Below are positions 21,761 through 32,455 of a stretch of DNA of 64,000 bases, in pieces. Made by a program: the position numbers and the translations under genes. Position 1 is the stretch's first letter, and each line of letters begins with the position of its first letter. The DNA comes from Hyphodiscus hymeniophilus (Eukaryota; Ascomycota; Leotiomycetes; Helotiales; Hyphodiscaceae). Below the pieces are notes generated by a model, which saw only the letters and a program-made list of their open reading frames with translations, ran no database searches and was not told the origin of the DNA. The stretch covers positions 248,001 to 312,000 of the forward strand of contig VNKQ01000002.1 of assembly GCA_016508695.1 (NCBI GenBank), in the 5' to 3' direction.

Positions 21761-23069
21761 TTTGCTTCTATGAGTCCTCGTTTGAAACCTTCGAAGTGTA
21801 AGGGTCAAAGGCGAGGATAAATTCGAGGAGATGGCGGCCCATGAGCGCGAATAACCGCGCCAACGTGGCAAGTGCTGAGAAGTCCATCTTGGAGTTACAC
21901 AGCACGACTCAGGTAAGTGATGCGACCTCCCGAATGGGCATCATGCATGTAATGAAAGGCCTAAAGCCGAGAAGAAGCCGCACACGAAAGCCAGCTCAAT
22001 GGGACGGAGAAGCTTTCTCTGCTCACTCGATCACTCGATCACTCTCATCTAAGTAGGATTTGCTGTCAGCTTTGCGTAGCGATACTACTGCCGGTTTTTG
22101 CCAAACGAGAATGCATGTTCGAAAGTATGACGAAGCCGCTCCAAACAGAATACCGACGGCATCGTACATCTCAAAAGAGAAGAGCAGGTTCAGGCGGAGC
22201 AAGAGCGTCTGCCTAGAAAGACGGGTACCTCCACTGCCTATGTGAACAAAAGAGAAATCGCTAAACGAGCTCTCCAAGACGTCAAGACGTCCCATCCGAG
22301 ATCCAATAGAGATAACCAGAGAGTTCAAGGAGCAGGATAAGTGCCAAAGCCTTACGGAGTACTAGGGAACCTAACAGAGAGCATGTTTATGAGGCAGAGA
22401 TACATGGCCGAGCGGCTATGAATGAGACCCTGTTAGCAGTGTACTCTGTCAGCACCAGACACGCAAATTGATCGTTGGGTATGGAAAATCGTTTTTCCAC
22501 GGCCAGATGGCTAAGGAGTGCGCGGTTGTGTTGTCCCAGATCATCACCGGTACTTTATGGGCCCTCATCCTTCACGTGACTGGATGATCACAGTCTCTTG
22601 AGTAGGTATATCGAACCCGCAGGATTGAGGCGGGGCGGTGAGTGGTTTGAAGTGCATCGTTCTGGTTGCTGGTGGACTCGTCACGTCCGGGCTGTACTCT
22701 TCCCAGAGAGATGGCTGGGTAATCTTTTGATGTGGAGATCACGGGAGCGTGGTTTCATGTTTATGGTTTGATAAAAAGGATCACGATCATCTGCAGTCAC
22801 TGCACGACGTTCCAAGCGTCAGGTGGTACGTAGTACGATCGTAATGTGACCTTGTTCTCTTTCTGTCCTTTCTAGAACTCAATGAAACCTGTTCTACAAC
22901 AGTCTGTGGGGTATCTCTAATATACTAATACAAAATCCTCTGAACACATGCGAGTGAGATAAACCCTCCTCGAAGTCCCTATCCCAGCGCCGAACGCCTT
23001 TGCAGTTGAGTTACCCGGGATGACAATATACCGTACCTCCATACCCGTCATCGGGCATGGCTTCGTATA
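21761..23069. other. intergenic, no gene seen
   Basis: Upstream region of the MYND/DUF4470 gene and 3' region of the next gene. Only frames up to 101 codons without features; a short CACTCGATCACTCGATCACTC repeat sits near 22023-22044. Confidence 0.45.
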
Positions 23070-23651
23070 TCATATCAAGGAGTCACCCAAACCAGCCTTC
23101 CCCTCACAGCTCTTAGTGCGAACCCTCTTCAGCTCCATCTCCGCATCCATCAGTCTCGTCTGCACCCACATCCTGTAGCGCCTATCACCCCTCACACTTG
23201 CACAATTAAGCAGCTCCGTCAACGTGGTCTTGATCTGCTGATTCACCACTTTCAATTTCGTCTCATCCTCCTCGATTTCCCCGATCGTGTTCTCATCGAT
23301 GTTGGTCGGCAGCGAGGACCGGCGTTTTCGCATGGGCGGCCGTGACGGCGTGTATGCAACACTGGAGCTGCGTTGATGAGAAGGGCTCGGGAGGAGGTTG
23401 CGCGGAACGTGCATGTTGGGCGGCGTCTCGGGCGACGAGGAGAGGGAATAAGAATCGGAGGATACGGAGGAATGCCTGCCGTAGCGAGAGGGTGATTGTG
23501 AGGGTGATGTGTCTGCTGTTGCGGGCACTGACGTGGTGATTTGCGAGAGGTGCTTTTGTAGTGCGTCGTGTTGTGAGTGTAGGAGGAGATATTTCTGTAG
23601 AGCGAAGGCCCGCTCGGGGTCCTTCTGTGTTGGGTTCGATGAGATAGACAT
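23070..23651 (-). CDS. conserved fungal protein of unknown function, Ser/Pro-rich with C-terminal charged helix
   Basis: Single-exon minus-strand frame. I place the start at the Met at 23651 (MSISSNPTQKDPERAFALQKYLLL), giving 193 residues, because from there the sequence looks like an ordered N-terminal helix. The frame is open up to 24026 (318 residues), but the extra part is low-quality. Layout: N-terminal helical segment (about 11-40), Ser-rich linker with SSVSSDSYSLSSSPETPP, a basic RKRRSSLP patch, and a C-terminal helical region (DENTIGEIEEDETKLKVVNQ ... RYRMWVQTRLMDAEMELKRVR) that looks like a coiled coil. No enzymatic motif is seen. Function unknown. Confidence 0.65.
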   Translation of the reverse strand: MSISSNPTQKDPERAFALQKYLLLHSQHDALQKHLSQITTSVPATADTSPSQSPSRYGRHSSVSSDSYSLSSSPETPPNMHVPRNLLPSPSHQRSSSVAYTPSRPPMRKRRSSLPTNIDENTIGEIEEDETKLKVVNQQIKTTLTELLNCASVRGDRRYRMWVQTRLMDAEMELKRVRTKSCEGKAGLGDSLI

Positions 23652-24730
23652 CGTAACTGGTTGTCTCTGCAATGCTTCGAGCTTTGGTATGGTTGTGAAT
23701 GGAGTTGGTGAGTGAGTGGTTGGCACTTCAATAGCTTTACTACCGAAGCATGTATTGTTTGCTTTCGAGTTTTTGTTCAACAAAAACGACTTGACGGTTG
23801 AGAGGGAAATATGAGAGGAAATCTTGATAGAAGGAATCGTAATCTTTAAGGGAGGCCCTTCAAGAACTACCGTATGAGGCTCACTTACTGTGACGTCGCT
23901 GGGGGAAGGCAAGGGGTCAGGCAGCCGACTCATTCGGAACCACCTCCTGGCGAAGGGGGCAGTTATGCAATTTCTGACACGCAAGCTCGAAAATTCGATT
24001 GGGAAATAGTCGAGAAGTGTAGGCAAAGTGTGGCTTGACCACTTATCGATGTGATTCTATTCGTTGGTCGCTGGATCGCTTGACGAAGTCTTGTGGTTCC
24101 GGGTTATTGTTCCACAGCTGGAAAACCTGCTTTGAAACGATGCCCAGGATGTGTTCATGTTAGGCTTTGTCCCCGCAGGATTGTCGACGTGTGGCGGTGC
24201 ATTGTGGCGTCACATCCTCCAACTGCAAGTGCAAACCCCCTTGGAAAACAGGCATGAGGCATGTCGATCCCTCCCACCGAACCCAGTTTTTGCGCGAATA
24301 GGAGCTACCACCGGACAAGCAAGAATGGATCGGATGAGTTTCAAGTTTCAACAAGATATTTCGGAATCCGCTAACTCTGGGTTCACAGGACTGGGGCATG
24401 GGGCTGCACTAACACGGTTCCATTGGCTCTTGGACGTCTCCAAGAAGGGCAGATCCCATGAATAACCAAACTTGACCGTCGAATCATCGAAAGGAGGGTG
24501 AGTGATCGATCGATCGATCCAAATAGTCCCAGGAGGGTTTTCTTACGTGAATGACAGCCGAAGCTCGTGGAACTGGTGGAAGTTACCACTGTGACCCAGA
24601 CAGCGTCTATTCCACTACCACGTGACCTGGAGGAACGCGACTGACAAGTCGCATCAAAGGATTTTGTAGATCATGAAATCATACATCCCGATGCAGGTTT
24701 GGTAGTTTGACCTCAGAATGCAAACTGGAG
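23652..24730. other. intergenic or 5' leader, no second gene seen
   Basis: Includes the in-frame extension upstream of 23651 (to 24026) and about 700 bp without a convincing gene. A GATC tetranucleotide run lies at 24504-24519. Confidence 0.45.
24504..24519. repeat. (GATC)4 microsatellite
   Basis: Four perfect GATC units. Confidence 0.8.
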
Positions 24731-26478
24731 TCACACGTTTTGAATAGCCTCAGTAACATCCACCCAAATCCTATCAACGGAATTGCCCAGAACTTGCTCC
24801 AGACTCAACATCTGGCTCATTTCCAGGTCCTTGTCGAGGAAAGAAGTGACCGGTATGGCGAGCGTTATCTGCGTGAGAAATTGTATGAACCAAGTGCGCA
24901 ACTCGGAACTTGAGAATGCCGCACCGATGATCGATACCCAAATAAGTAAGGGAGCTGTGGAATGAACAACAGTGATCCTTTGAAGTGATTCTCGGAGTTG
25001 TTTCAAGATAATCGAAGCGCCTGTCGCAGAATGTGGAAACTCGTCAAGCAATGCTTTCATGTATAGTAGACCCCCCATTCGACATGCTCTGTCGGTTTGC
25101 CATTCTTCAGAAGCGTTGGGTGATACTGTCGGAAATGAGAGCAGTCCGTATTCAATCCAATATGAATCTTTCGAGAGTTGGATCGGGTCTAACAGTATCG
25201 AAGGGTTCAACCTTGCTGATAGTAGAGCTTTTGAGAAATATGCAGCATAGGTAAAGGTAAAAATCAGGATCGGATGAACCAAGCAGCCGGAGAGTATCCG
25301 AGTTATTTCTCGTCCTGTGGTTCGTAGAACATGGTCTGGCAGCCTTGACCATACTCCAGAGTCATTGGGTGATCGGCTGAAAAACAAATAAGGGGTGGCT
25401 AAATAGTCAATCGCTCCAGCAATATCAGACCTGATTATTCTGTTTAGCTGTGGGCGTTCGTATGACAGAATGGACAACCCACCGTTGAAGTTTCGCGAGG
25501 AGAAGTTCTCCGGTTTGTCCAATACATGAGATCCCTCTTATCCTTATTATGTGCTTCAGTCCCCTCATATGAACATGCCAGGTGTCTGGTGATCCACTGA
25601 TTGCCTAACAATGATGTTAGGATGTTGTTCAGCAACGACAGAGCTTTTGAACCTACCCCTCCTAGCGCCAAGCAAGATAAAGCCCCGACGGTCGAGTCAT
25701 CAATACTAGTTATTGAGTTCTGCAAGCGTTTATTGACGATCGATATAGTCTGCCCCAGGTGATAGATCGAGTCTTTTGATTCCCTTCTGCCCTCTAATAG
25801 AGCAAGATAGGTTGCTCCCGAGTACAGCATTGCGTGCAGCATGGCTGCGTCCGTGACTGCAAACCTGAACCATGTTGGCGAGCTTATAGGATTTGACTTC
25901 AGAAGCGAGCTCTTGGAGAACATTCTTCGGCTTGCATAAGTTAGATACTGGCTCAACAGAGCGTGGAAGTGGGGCTCCATGTCAATCGCATATCCGCTGG
26001 AGCACAGTGATGTTGGGTATCCAAGAGACCTCGAAATAGTGGAGTAATCTCCCAGCACTGAGACGTTTGTTTGGCTAGCTGACTTGCTTTGTTCGGAATC
26101 CGTCGAGAGACATTGTGCTACCTGTGTAGAGTCGCTGGAGAGGCTTGAGGCACGTGACGAATGCAAGGCTGATGACGACCTCGACCTCATTGCACTCTTC
26201 TCGCGAAGAAATTGTTCCCTCACATGTTTCCTCACCAACGTCCGCAACTCAGAGTCTTTCTCCCGATACGGTGCTGCATTGACAAATTCAAACTTCTGCT
26301 GTCGGGCTCTCTTCTTCCTTGTCTGATTCATGCCGGGAAAACCGGCCCCCTGTGTATCTGTACTTTGGGACAACATCTCACCTTCTCTTTTGGATGCCAT
26401 CCATCCCTTGTGAATCACCATCATTGGGCCTTCCGGCTCCATGATCTGGGCATACTCCATATCGGCAGCCTGATGCAA
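24731..26478 (-). CDS. fungal regulator-like protein (Fungal_trans_2/DUF3468 type) without a zinc cluster
   Basis: Three exons on the minus strand, 26478-25657, 25604-25483 and 25439-24731, encode 550 residues. The last intron is only 43 bp (GTGGGT...AACAG), but it restores the conserved frame (KLQ-R-IIRSDIAGAIDYL). The N-terminus has a basic RKKRARQQKFEFVN motif followed by LVRKHVREQFLREK, the signature of fungal proteins often labelled 'tachykinin family', and a Ser-rich linker. The rest matches the C-terminal region of fungal C6 regulators: DAAMLHAMLYSGATYLALL, DSTVGALSCLALGG, TWHVHMRGLKHIIRIRG and SDIAGAIDYLATPYLFF. No Cys cluster exists, so direct DNA binding is uncertain. A related gene lies at 61492-63498. 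The divergent neighbour is an alpha/beta hydrolase. Confidence 0.78.
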
Positions 26479-26945
26479 CGAGACTGGTCGATCGTATGAC
26501 TCGTATCTGAGAACCTATGTGGGAGCACGAGACACGAGATTTCCCGACCCTAAGAAGAGATATGAGGGACCGGATACGTTCAAGAAGAGATATGAGGGAC
26601 CGAATACGTTCAGAGGTGGTGTTGAATATCAGACCTTCGAGCTCGCACTACTGATAGAAGGCCTGAGCATCCTTGCCACTATGCCGAATCTGGAATGTCT
26701 AACTGCATGCGGTGATTGCCATTTCCATCATGTGATCAAGTCCTTCATCTATTCCGAATGTCCACCAATACTCCACGTAAGAGACTTAGAAGCTTTAGGC
26801 TTCAAATTGTGGAACTGACAAGATGCTAATGCTTATCATAAATGGGAACTATCCCATACACTTCCTGCTTAATATATCAAATACCTCCAACACACTACAG
26901 AGCAACGGCAGTGGGTATCACAATCACTGAGCCCTTCTCTTTACG
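26479..26945. promoter_or_regulatory. divergent upstream region between regulator-like gene and hydrolase gene
   Basis: 467 bp between two divergent start codons. It contains a 30-bp tandem duplication (26552-26611). A 99-codon plus-strand frame at 26519-26818 runs through the duplication and has no recognisable family. I do not call it a gene, but its C-terminal part is protein-like. Confidence 0.45.
26552..26611 (+). repeat. 30-bp tandem duplication
   Basis: Two adjacent 30-bp units (26552-26581 and 26582-26611) beginning AAGAAGAGATATGAGGGACC and differing at one base (G to A). In the plus-strand frame they would encode KKRYEGPDTF and KKRYEGPNTF. Confidence 0.9.
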
Positions 26946-27898
26946 ATGACAACCCAGCAAACGGCGGAGACAAAGTATATCAATGCTAATGGCGTTAAGT
27001 TGGCATATCGCCGACTTGGACTCCAGTCTGGCATCCCACTCGTCATGATGATGCACTTCAGAGGCAACATGGACTTCTGGGACCCAGCCCTCATCAACGA
27101 GCTTGCAAAGACACGCCCCGTGATTCTACTAGACAACGCTGGGATCGGAAAGAGCGGTGGAGAGATCCCTACAACCTTTCAAGGCTGGGCAAGTCATGTG
27201 ATTGATCTCGTCGACGCCCTGAACATCCACCAGATCGACCTCCTCGGATTCTCCATGGGAGGAGGAGCTGCCCAGCATGTGGCACTCAGAGCACCGCACC
27301 TGATCCGCAAGTTGATCTTGGCTGGCACCCGCACAAGCAAGACCCCAAACACCCTGCGAGGCCCGCGCGAGATCTTCCTCCCTCTCGCCAACTCGGTTAC
27401 AGAGGAGGAGTTCGAGACGGCATGGTCGCGATCCTTCTTCAACCACGACTCCTCGGGTAGGGCAGCTGCTAAAGCTTCTTGGGACCGCATCTTCTCACGA
27501 AGCCACGACCGCGCTCCGCATCTGAGCCCGGAGGTCTCGAAGCGTCAGATCGAGGCTTATGACAAGTTCCTCTCGCCGCATTCTGACAATCCATACGAGC
27601 GCATCAAGGAGTAGGCTCTCGGCGATCTCACTCCGAAGAAATGCTGACGCGACCACACTGTAGACTTGACATGGCCGTCTTCGTCGCGAACGGCGATAAT
27701 GATCTCCTGATCCCGACGGTGAACAGCTTCGAGGTGTCCCAGCTTCTGCCAAACGCACACTTGCACGTGTATTTGAATTCGGGCCATGGGTTTCTATTTC
27801 AGCATGCAGAGCTCTTCGCTAAACACGTTACTCTATTCCTCGACGGTAATGATGCAGGAGATAGAAGAGAGGTGGCTCTGAAAGCCAACCTAGCTTAG
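26946..27898 (+). CDS. alpha/beta-hydrolase fold protein
   Basis: Two exons, 26946-27610 and 27664-27898, encode 299 residues; the 53-bp intron has a GTAGGC donor, and splicing removes an in-frame stop. The fold is clear: core strands NGVKLAYRRLG and PLVMMMHFRGNMDFWDP (oxyanion loop), VILLDNAGIGKSGG, nucleophile elbow GFSMGG, acid in VANGDNDLLIPT and catalytic His in NSGHGFLFQH. It resembles bacterial/fungal hydrolases of the non-heme haloperoxidase/esterase group. Ser-Asp-His are all present, so it should be active; substrate unknown. It is divergent from the regulator-like gene at 24.7-26.5 kb, which may be functionally linked. Confidence 0.88.
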
Positions 27899-28770
27899 AG
27901 TGACCTGCCCACTGGAAGGCCTGAATAGATTGGGTTAACTTAGGCAGTAGACTGTATGTATGAAACCTTCACTTGATTGCTGTCCATCGCTATGGTCAGT
28001 TAAACTGCCAGACGTCATATCATCGAAGGCGGACGCAAACAATTAGTCCTGTATCGCAGATGTTTTGGTCAGATCATCTCGATCAATGATATCTAGAAAC
28101 CTGAACTCATAATTGATGGTACAGTGAGAGCCCATAATCATTGTTCGCCCATAATCGTTGTAGATGATCCAGATGGGTTGCGCATGTTATTTTTCTCTCC
28201 CGACTTCTTGTCGTCAACCCTGCAGCCTTAGCGTCAAGGCATCAACAAAAAGGAAAGGCTGGATCTAACCTGCACACAAATCAGGCGATAAAAAGTCATC
28301 TCACAGCTCTAGGTAATCGGCTTCCTCCACTTATGTGAGTTTTTTTCCGCAGCCAGCGCCAATGACAACTGCGAACGCGATGGACGTCTCATTACTGTGC
28401 TTATGAATCTGGGTATCCGTAAGCCCATTTTGTGTTGGGGCTTGGAATGTGCAGAATATGCCTTCATCAGTCCCTCCATTTGTAGTTGTCGATCTGTTGG
28501 TGCTAGTCAGTACCTGCACCTCAAAAGACATCTGGAAAACTCCTTATTTCGCTGGTTTCTGTCTTCACAGCCCGTTACGAATCCTGTAGCCCATGGTCAA
28601 ATATTAGTACGAGCCCAGTGGATACTTAATCTTCTATTCTTGTCGTTATGAAATCTGGCACAGGGTATGGAAGAGGCGCATTACCAATCAATCAAATTCG
28701 GTAGAAAAAAAATATTGACAATTGCAAAGTCCAGCCGTACTGCAATATCGTTCATTATCCATGCTCCAGA
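27899..28770. other. intergenic, no gene seen
   Basis: Short frames only (up to 84 codons). Base composition is ordinary here and becomes distinctly GC-rich from about 28790. Confidence 0.5.
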
Positions 28771-29892
28771 ATGACCGTCCATGGGTATGCAAAGCTCGAC
28801 CCAACGGGCTTCCCACCTCGCAAACACGCACCAACGAACGAACGGCGAGGACGCCGCGCAGGTCCTAATTGTGCGTCCTCGGCAGAAGCAGAGGAATCCC
28901 CCGTCGACGAGCCCGCCTTCGCGCCGTTCGCAGAGCTCCCTCTCGAGCTCCAGCGGAGGATCTGGCACTTCGCAGCCCTCTCGCCCCGCATCGTCGAGAT
29001 CCACGACGTCGTGCGGCTCGAGGCGCAGACGTCCCCGTTCCTCGGGCCTCTCGACGGCGGTCCGGTGCTCGTTCCAGATCCCGAGAAGGCATGCTGGTGC
29101 TCGAGGACGTCGAATCCGCCTCTCTTCCGAACGTGTCGCGAGGCGCGGGACGCTGCGAGGAGGAAGCACGAGAGGAGGGACCTCGCGGTTAGATGCTGTG
29201 CTGCTTTCGTCTACTTTGACTTCCTCCGCGATACCATGTATCTCAGTCACGACACCGTCAAGGCTTGGCTTTCGGATCGGCTGCCTGGCAGGCGTCATGT
29301 GTATGGAGCTCGATTTCCGCGCGGAACACAGTCGGATCGATGTGTTGGCGTGCGTTCTCTTGCGTTCCATGCCGGGCCGCTGATCTACCGATCTGCCCGT
29401 CCCCCTTGTGGTCACTCTCTGATGGTTCCGAACGCTCGCGGCTGCAGAGCATTCGCGGAGAGGCTTCACCCGCTGAGGAGCGTGGAGGAAGTCATTGTGG
29501 TCCTCGATCAGAACCACCTCGTCGCGAACAGCGAGAGGTTATCATCCATCCGGCTCCACGAGCCCGTTCCTGGATCCGGAGTGGCTGGCCTGCTGGAAGA
29601 AGTGGCTATCATTCTTCGCAAGGAGATCGGAGCGAGAATGGCGCAGAATGCACGTATGTCTGCAGACGCGCGCAGAAATCTGGGCGGGTTTGCGGTGGGG
29701 AATCGGGCGGGTTCGACGGAGCTAGACGCTTCGTTCTCGTCGCTGCTCAAGACACCTGTGGTTCGGACGATGGTGACAAAATTGAAGTCAGTCGCAGCAA
29801 ACACGGGGCATGCTAGTGACGGAGATGAAATTCCGTGGGGACAATGTCAAAGGAGGCACATGGTTTCCGCGCAACGCTCGTGTATTCATTGA
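28771..29892 (+). CDS. 2EXR domain protein
   Basis: Intronless 373-residue frame. After about 50 low-complexity basic residues comes the 2EXR hallmark: FAPFAELPLELQRRIWHFAALSPRIVEI (about residues 50-78). The family's second block (NPPLFRTCREARDAARR) follows, then FVYFDFLRDTMYLS. Function is unknown for this large fungus-specific family, which is often expanded and poorly conserved outside the N-terminal block. The gene is much more GC-rich than its neighbours, which also opens long antisense frames that I reject. The C-terminus after about residue 330 is featureless, and the true stop could differ if an intron was missed. Confidence 0.75.
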   Translation: MTVHGYAKLDPTGFPPRKHAPTNERRGRRAGPNCASSAEAEESPVDEPAFAPFAELPLELQRRIWHFAALSPRIVEIHDVVRLEAQTSPFLGPLDGGPVLVPDPEKACWCSRTSNPPLFRTCREARDAARRKHERRDLAVRCCAAFVYFDFLRDTMYLSHDTVKAWLSDRLPGRRHVYGARFPRGTQSDRCVGVRSLAFHAGPLIYRSARPPCGHSLMVPNARGCRAFAERLHPLRSVEEVIVVLDQNHLVANSERLSSIRLHEPVPGSGVAGLLEEVAIILRKEIGARMAQNARMSADARRNLGGFAVGNRAGSTELDASFSSLLKTPVVRTMVTKLKSVAANTGHASDGDEIPWGQCQRRHMVSAQRSCIH

Positions 29893-30343
29893 ACCTCCAC
29901 ACCTCGAGGGACTGTCTCTGAGTTCCTCTCAATTGCGGTCTTGTGAAAGAGTAGACATGGAGGAATCCTCGCGCGTAGGACCCTCCTGCTCTCACGGCTT
30001 GATGAAATGATCATGCCACAAACCGCTCACGGAGTTGTGATTTGTGTGCTGGGTGGTGTAAGAATTGGGCGACCCTGGGTCAAGTGATACAGCTCCAAAA
30101 TAATGCCAGCGAGAAAGGAATACCACTCAGACCCGGTGGTTCAAAGACTGGGATAGGCCATGGAATTCTGTAATCATTCTTCATTTGAACACGTTTTCCA
30201 GCGGAGGCTGTTAGGATGTGGCTGTTTGGATGCACCAGGGGCTTCGTATGTATTGGCATTTACTATTATATGTCTGACTTGCAGTACAATCCACGCCATA
30301 CAATGTGCGATTCCCCATTCATCTTCAGTAGAACACCTCGTCC
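29893..30343. other. intergenic between convergent genes
   Basis: No gene-like frame. Holds the 3' ends of the 2EXR gene (+) and the MFS transporter (-). Confidence 0.5.
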
Positions 30344-32455
30344 TCACATAGTATGAACCTTCGAATTTCTTGTCCATTTTCTGAACGTCTTGCCGTAATA
30401 CCAAAAGATGATGCCAGTCGAGCAAAAAAGGATAACCAAGGCCATGTTCGTCATAATGGGTGGTATGTAGCCAGCCTTGATAATCCAGGGCGTGATGAAC
30501 TTGCTGAATCCGTAGCCCCAGACGTTCTTGTTAACGGTGACGATCACGAAGATCGATCCAGCTACGGGCTTGTAGGAGTCAATCGCGTATGTTGATGAAA
30601 TGGAGGGCAGCGCTGCGACTTGGATTCCTGCACAGGTGTATCCGATGATAACGATCACCTGGCCGAAATGTCAGTGGTCAGATTGTCCGCAGGGAGATGG
30701 GGATTTCTTACCTTCCAGTCCCAATGGTGCTCATATCCAAGAGCCACAACCACATTCCCAATGATCATGAGTATCACATAAGGAATCATGGCGAGAAGTC
30801 TCATCTCTGGTTCACGAATTCCTTTGTTTCTCGCCGTCAACCTCGTAGCAATGAAATCACTCAATGGTCCCGCAGTAAGGAGCCCAATTATTGCACCGAC
30901 CAAGATAGCAAAGTTGAAGAATCCAATCTTGCTCGACGTGAAATTGTAGGGCGGGGCGGCGAAGGCCTGGGACTGGGTAAGGTTCAGAGTCAGGAATGAA
31001 GATGCGCTCCAGGATACGACGAAGGCGGCAAACTCCACGATTGGGTAGATCGATATATACCATGGCATCCATAATTCCAAGAAGATGTTCCCGTCATACG
31101 GTTGCCAGAGCCTCCACTGAGCTTTCGATGGACTGCCTCGACCGAGCCAGGGATCGTCATGTGTATGCACGTGAGACAGGTCGTTTGCATTGCCAGACTT
31201 CGTTGTGGACAACTGGGGTTGAACAGGCGCGCTCTTTTCGGGATCAGCATGATCTACCGCTGACGTGTGGGTACCGTCCTGTACTGGGTATTCTTCAACC
31301 TGCTCGGTGGAAACCGATTTGTGGGGCGGCATCGACGCAACCGTGCTGTTTTGTGGCATGAAATTGCGGTTAAATTTGGTTTCTGGGAAGAGGAAGATGA
31401 CGCAGATTGTGGTGAAGGCAAGGAGGCCAGTGTTCAACCACCAAAAACTTCTCCAGCCTAGCTGTTGCGCCATGGGCCCGGAGATGATAGGTCCGACCTA
31501 TTTATGATCAGTCTTTGTTGATATGATTCTGGGGAGAGAAAGCCACCGTCAAGGACCCGAAATAGAAGGCAAAGTAGAGAGTCTGATACTTCCCTCGGTC
31601 GTGAAGGAAGATCACATCTGCAATTATCGTAGGCTGTGCCGTTTCGGCAGGTCCAGCTCCGAGTCCATTCAGTCTGGGATTTCATCAGTCTCGTCTGCCA
31701 TAGTTTCAAGACAAGACGAGGGTCTCTTACACGCATGCGCCCATGAAGCTGCCGTACGAGTTGGCCTTTGCTCGCCAAATACTGCTGCCGAAGCAGATGA
31801 TCGTCGATAGGATGAGGACGGGCCTTCTGCCAAAGCATGATTGAAGTGGTACCCTGGGGAAGACAAGTCAGGTAAATCATTAATGGTGCGGTAGGGGGAA
31901 AGTGTATACCATATAAAATTACTGAAACCGAGGACAAGGATGGCAATACCCGTAAATTGTACAACATCAGCAAGATCGTGATGAAAAGCTTCAATGTAAT
32001 CGCCGAACATGGGAGCCTGGAAGCTAGTCAACACTTATGCTCCAAAATTGACCCTTGGAGAAGTTAGATGGACGAACCAATGCCAGCGGCCCCATGCCTT
32101 GAATAAATGAAACCAAAGTCGCACAAAATATGGCCGATGCCTTCCACCTAGGCGACCAGTTCTACGAAGCACAGTTTAGCTCTTGCTATCTCGTTGTGCG
32201 CGGCCGCCGACGTACCAGGGGATCATGCTTATCATCTGAAGGCTGCGGAACCAAGACCGAGTGTCCTCCAGCGGAAGATTTGACGAAGTGGTGCGTTCCC
32301 ACATCGGTCATAATCTCAGTGCCAGGATAGATTTCTGTATGGAGCTCCTGCTCCAACTCGCGCAAGGCCTAGAGGGAATGAAGTCAGTCGGGGTGATCCG
32401 CGAGTAAAGGATGGTATGAGGAAGAATCTACCCTTTCATCGAGATTCTGATCCAT
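30344..32455 (-). CDS. MFS transporter, HOL1-like (DHA1)
   Basis: Eight exons on the minus strand, 32455-32432, 32368-32216, 32161-32078, 32016-31910, 31853-31731, 31673-31547, 31497-30712 and 30658-30344, encode 572 residues with all phases matching. It is a predicted 12-TM plasma-membrane transporter. The N-terminal tail ends DPLNW before TM1, as in HOL1 relatives. Then come LADVVQFTGIAILVLGFSNF, a motif-A region PLQSCFGRRPVLI, SSIWRAKANSYGSFMGACVL, NGLGAGPAETAQPTIIADV and FLHDRGKYQTLYF. A long hydrophilic central loop (about residues 260-350) separates the two six-helix halves. Yeast HOL1 mediates polyamine/cation uptake, but many relatives have unknown substrates. It is not obviously linked to its neighbours. 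Confidence 0.88.

Noticed and set aside
23652..24026. Extra 125-residue N-terminus of the protein at 23070
   Set aside because: The frame is open but the sequence is unlike the well-formed part that starts at the Met at 23651. More likely an untranslated leader, though not excluded.
25444..25522. Extension of the regulator-like gene's exons past the zone near 25480 without splicing
   Set aside because: It gives a premature stop or a non-conserved segment; a 43-bp GTGGGT...AACAG intron restores the conserved IIRSDIAGAIDYL frame.
28681..29517. 278-codon antisense frame opposite the 2EXR gene
   Set aside because: An artefact of high GC and low stop density; the plus-strand frame carries the 2EXR motifs and this one carries none.
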